NCBI RefSeq assembly: GCF_009192945.1
Contig: NZ_NSET01000054.1
Span: 1-44,105, forward strand
DNA from: Xanthomonas maliensis
GTDB taxonomy: Bacteria; Pseudomonadota; Gammaproteobacteria; Xanthomonadales; Xanthomonadaceae
DNA length: 44,105 nucleotides
Direction: 5' to 3'
Program-made: the position numbers and the translations under genes
Notes under the pieces: generated by a model
The model's database searches: none
Told to the model about the DNA's origin: nothing
What the model saw: the letters and a program-made list of their open reading frames with translations, nothing else
Shown: one piece after another, positions 43,831 to 44,105 of the stretch
Numbering within the stretch: position 1 is the first letter of the stretch
How the letters are laid out: each line of letters starts with the position of its first letter

Positions 43831-44105
43831 TCATGCATCGTGTTCGGACACCTGGTAATAGCCTTCGTGGCTGTCGTTGGCGACCATGAGATGGACACTG
43901 TCCGGACCATCCGTGGTGATTTGCTGGGTCTCGCCCTGGGCATTGGTTTTGCCGGTCATCACCGATCCGTCCGCCAGATACATCGCGTAGTCGGTGTTCT
44001 TCAACGGCGCGCCCATCGCGTCGCGCAGCACGTACTTGAGCTTGAACGGCTCGGCGCCCGGCACCGGGAGCTTGTAGGCCAGTTCGGTCGGCCCCACAAA
44101 CGACT
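43831..44105 (-). CDS. C-terminal end of the gene preceding the effector (partial)
   Basis: Open from the window edge to the TGA at 43831; the start is outside or possibly at a GTG at 44097. The visible part has PVPGAEPFKLKYVLRDAMG, YAMYLADGSVMTGKTNAQGE and QITTDGPDSVHLMV, a transthyretin-like small beta module seen at the C-terminus of VgrG spike proteins and related T6SS carriers. It overlaps the start region of the effector gene, so it is probably its carrier or adaptor. The assignment as VgrG is inference from a short piece. Confidence 0.6.
   Translation of the reverse strand, partial: SFVGPTELAYKLPVPGAEPFKLKYVLRDAMGAPLKNTDYAMYLADGSVMTGKTNAQGETQQITTDGPDSVHLMVANDSHEGYYQVSEHDA

Noticed and set aside
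1..44105. CRISPR array, insertion sequence or prophage genes
   Set aside because: No regularly spaced repeats, transposase, terminal inverted repeats with target duplication or phage structural genes were seen.

Overview
This window is chromosomal DNA of a Xanthomonas-type gammaproteobacterium. The evidence is about 65% GC, a ColRS-like two-component pair, a GDSL autotransporter esterase, a TonB-dependent receptor next to exported glycosidases, several secreted peptidases and a type VI secretion cargo locus at the right edge. All identifications come from reading the translated sequence; no database search was possible.

Left third (1-18.3 kb), mostly housekeeping. It holds colS/colR-like genes (minus), a RimK-like ATP-grasp ligase (minus, with a clear terminator), glgX glycogen debranching (plus), an H-NS family protein, a small protein with an antitoxin-like C-terminus and an STN-domain exported protein (all minus). 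These are followed by tRNA-Gly(CCC), an outer-membrane GDSL esterase (minus), thiS-thiG-trmB and an SLC13 permease (plus), a lone Rieske ferredoxin-like protein (minus), then a small membrane protein, an FAA hydrolase, mscL, an exported M28 peptidase and a LacI regulator (plus).

Middle (19.4-29.8 kb), accessory. The main discovery is a two-gene unit on the minus strand. A previously unannotated 26-codon gene (20609-20689) has a strong ribosome binding site and encodes a peptide ending in AWYLWY. It is followed by a short cytochrome P450 (19483-20523). The peptide end differs by one residue (Leu for Ile) from the AWYIWY of tryptorubin A, an actinobacterial P450-crosslinked RiPP (atropopeptide). 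I read this as an atropopeptide-like RiPP locus in a proteobacterium. Next to it, separated by a strong terminator, is a carbohydrate-scavenging locus: a TonB-dependent receptor, a large LamG-GH2 glycosidase and a divergent GH97 enzyme. A LacI-type operator lies between the two glycosidase genes.

Right third (30-44.1 kb). It encodes a bacterial neprosin (glutamic prolyl-endopeptidase fold), a secreted carboxylesterase translationally coupled to a TrmH/SpoU RNA methyltransferase, a GNAT acetyltransferase, a second possible glutamic-peptidase-like secreted protein and an exported M1 aminopeptidase. The end of the window has a SUMF1-like exported protein and a large predicted T6SS effector, tail to tail. 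Both genes become AT-rich towards their shared 3' junction, as if a C-terminal toxin/partner cassette of about 1.65 kb (39.94-41.59 kb) had been swapped in. The last 275 bases are the truncated end of the gene preceding the effector, possibly the C-terminus of a VgrG-type carrier.
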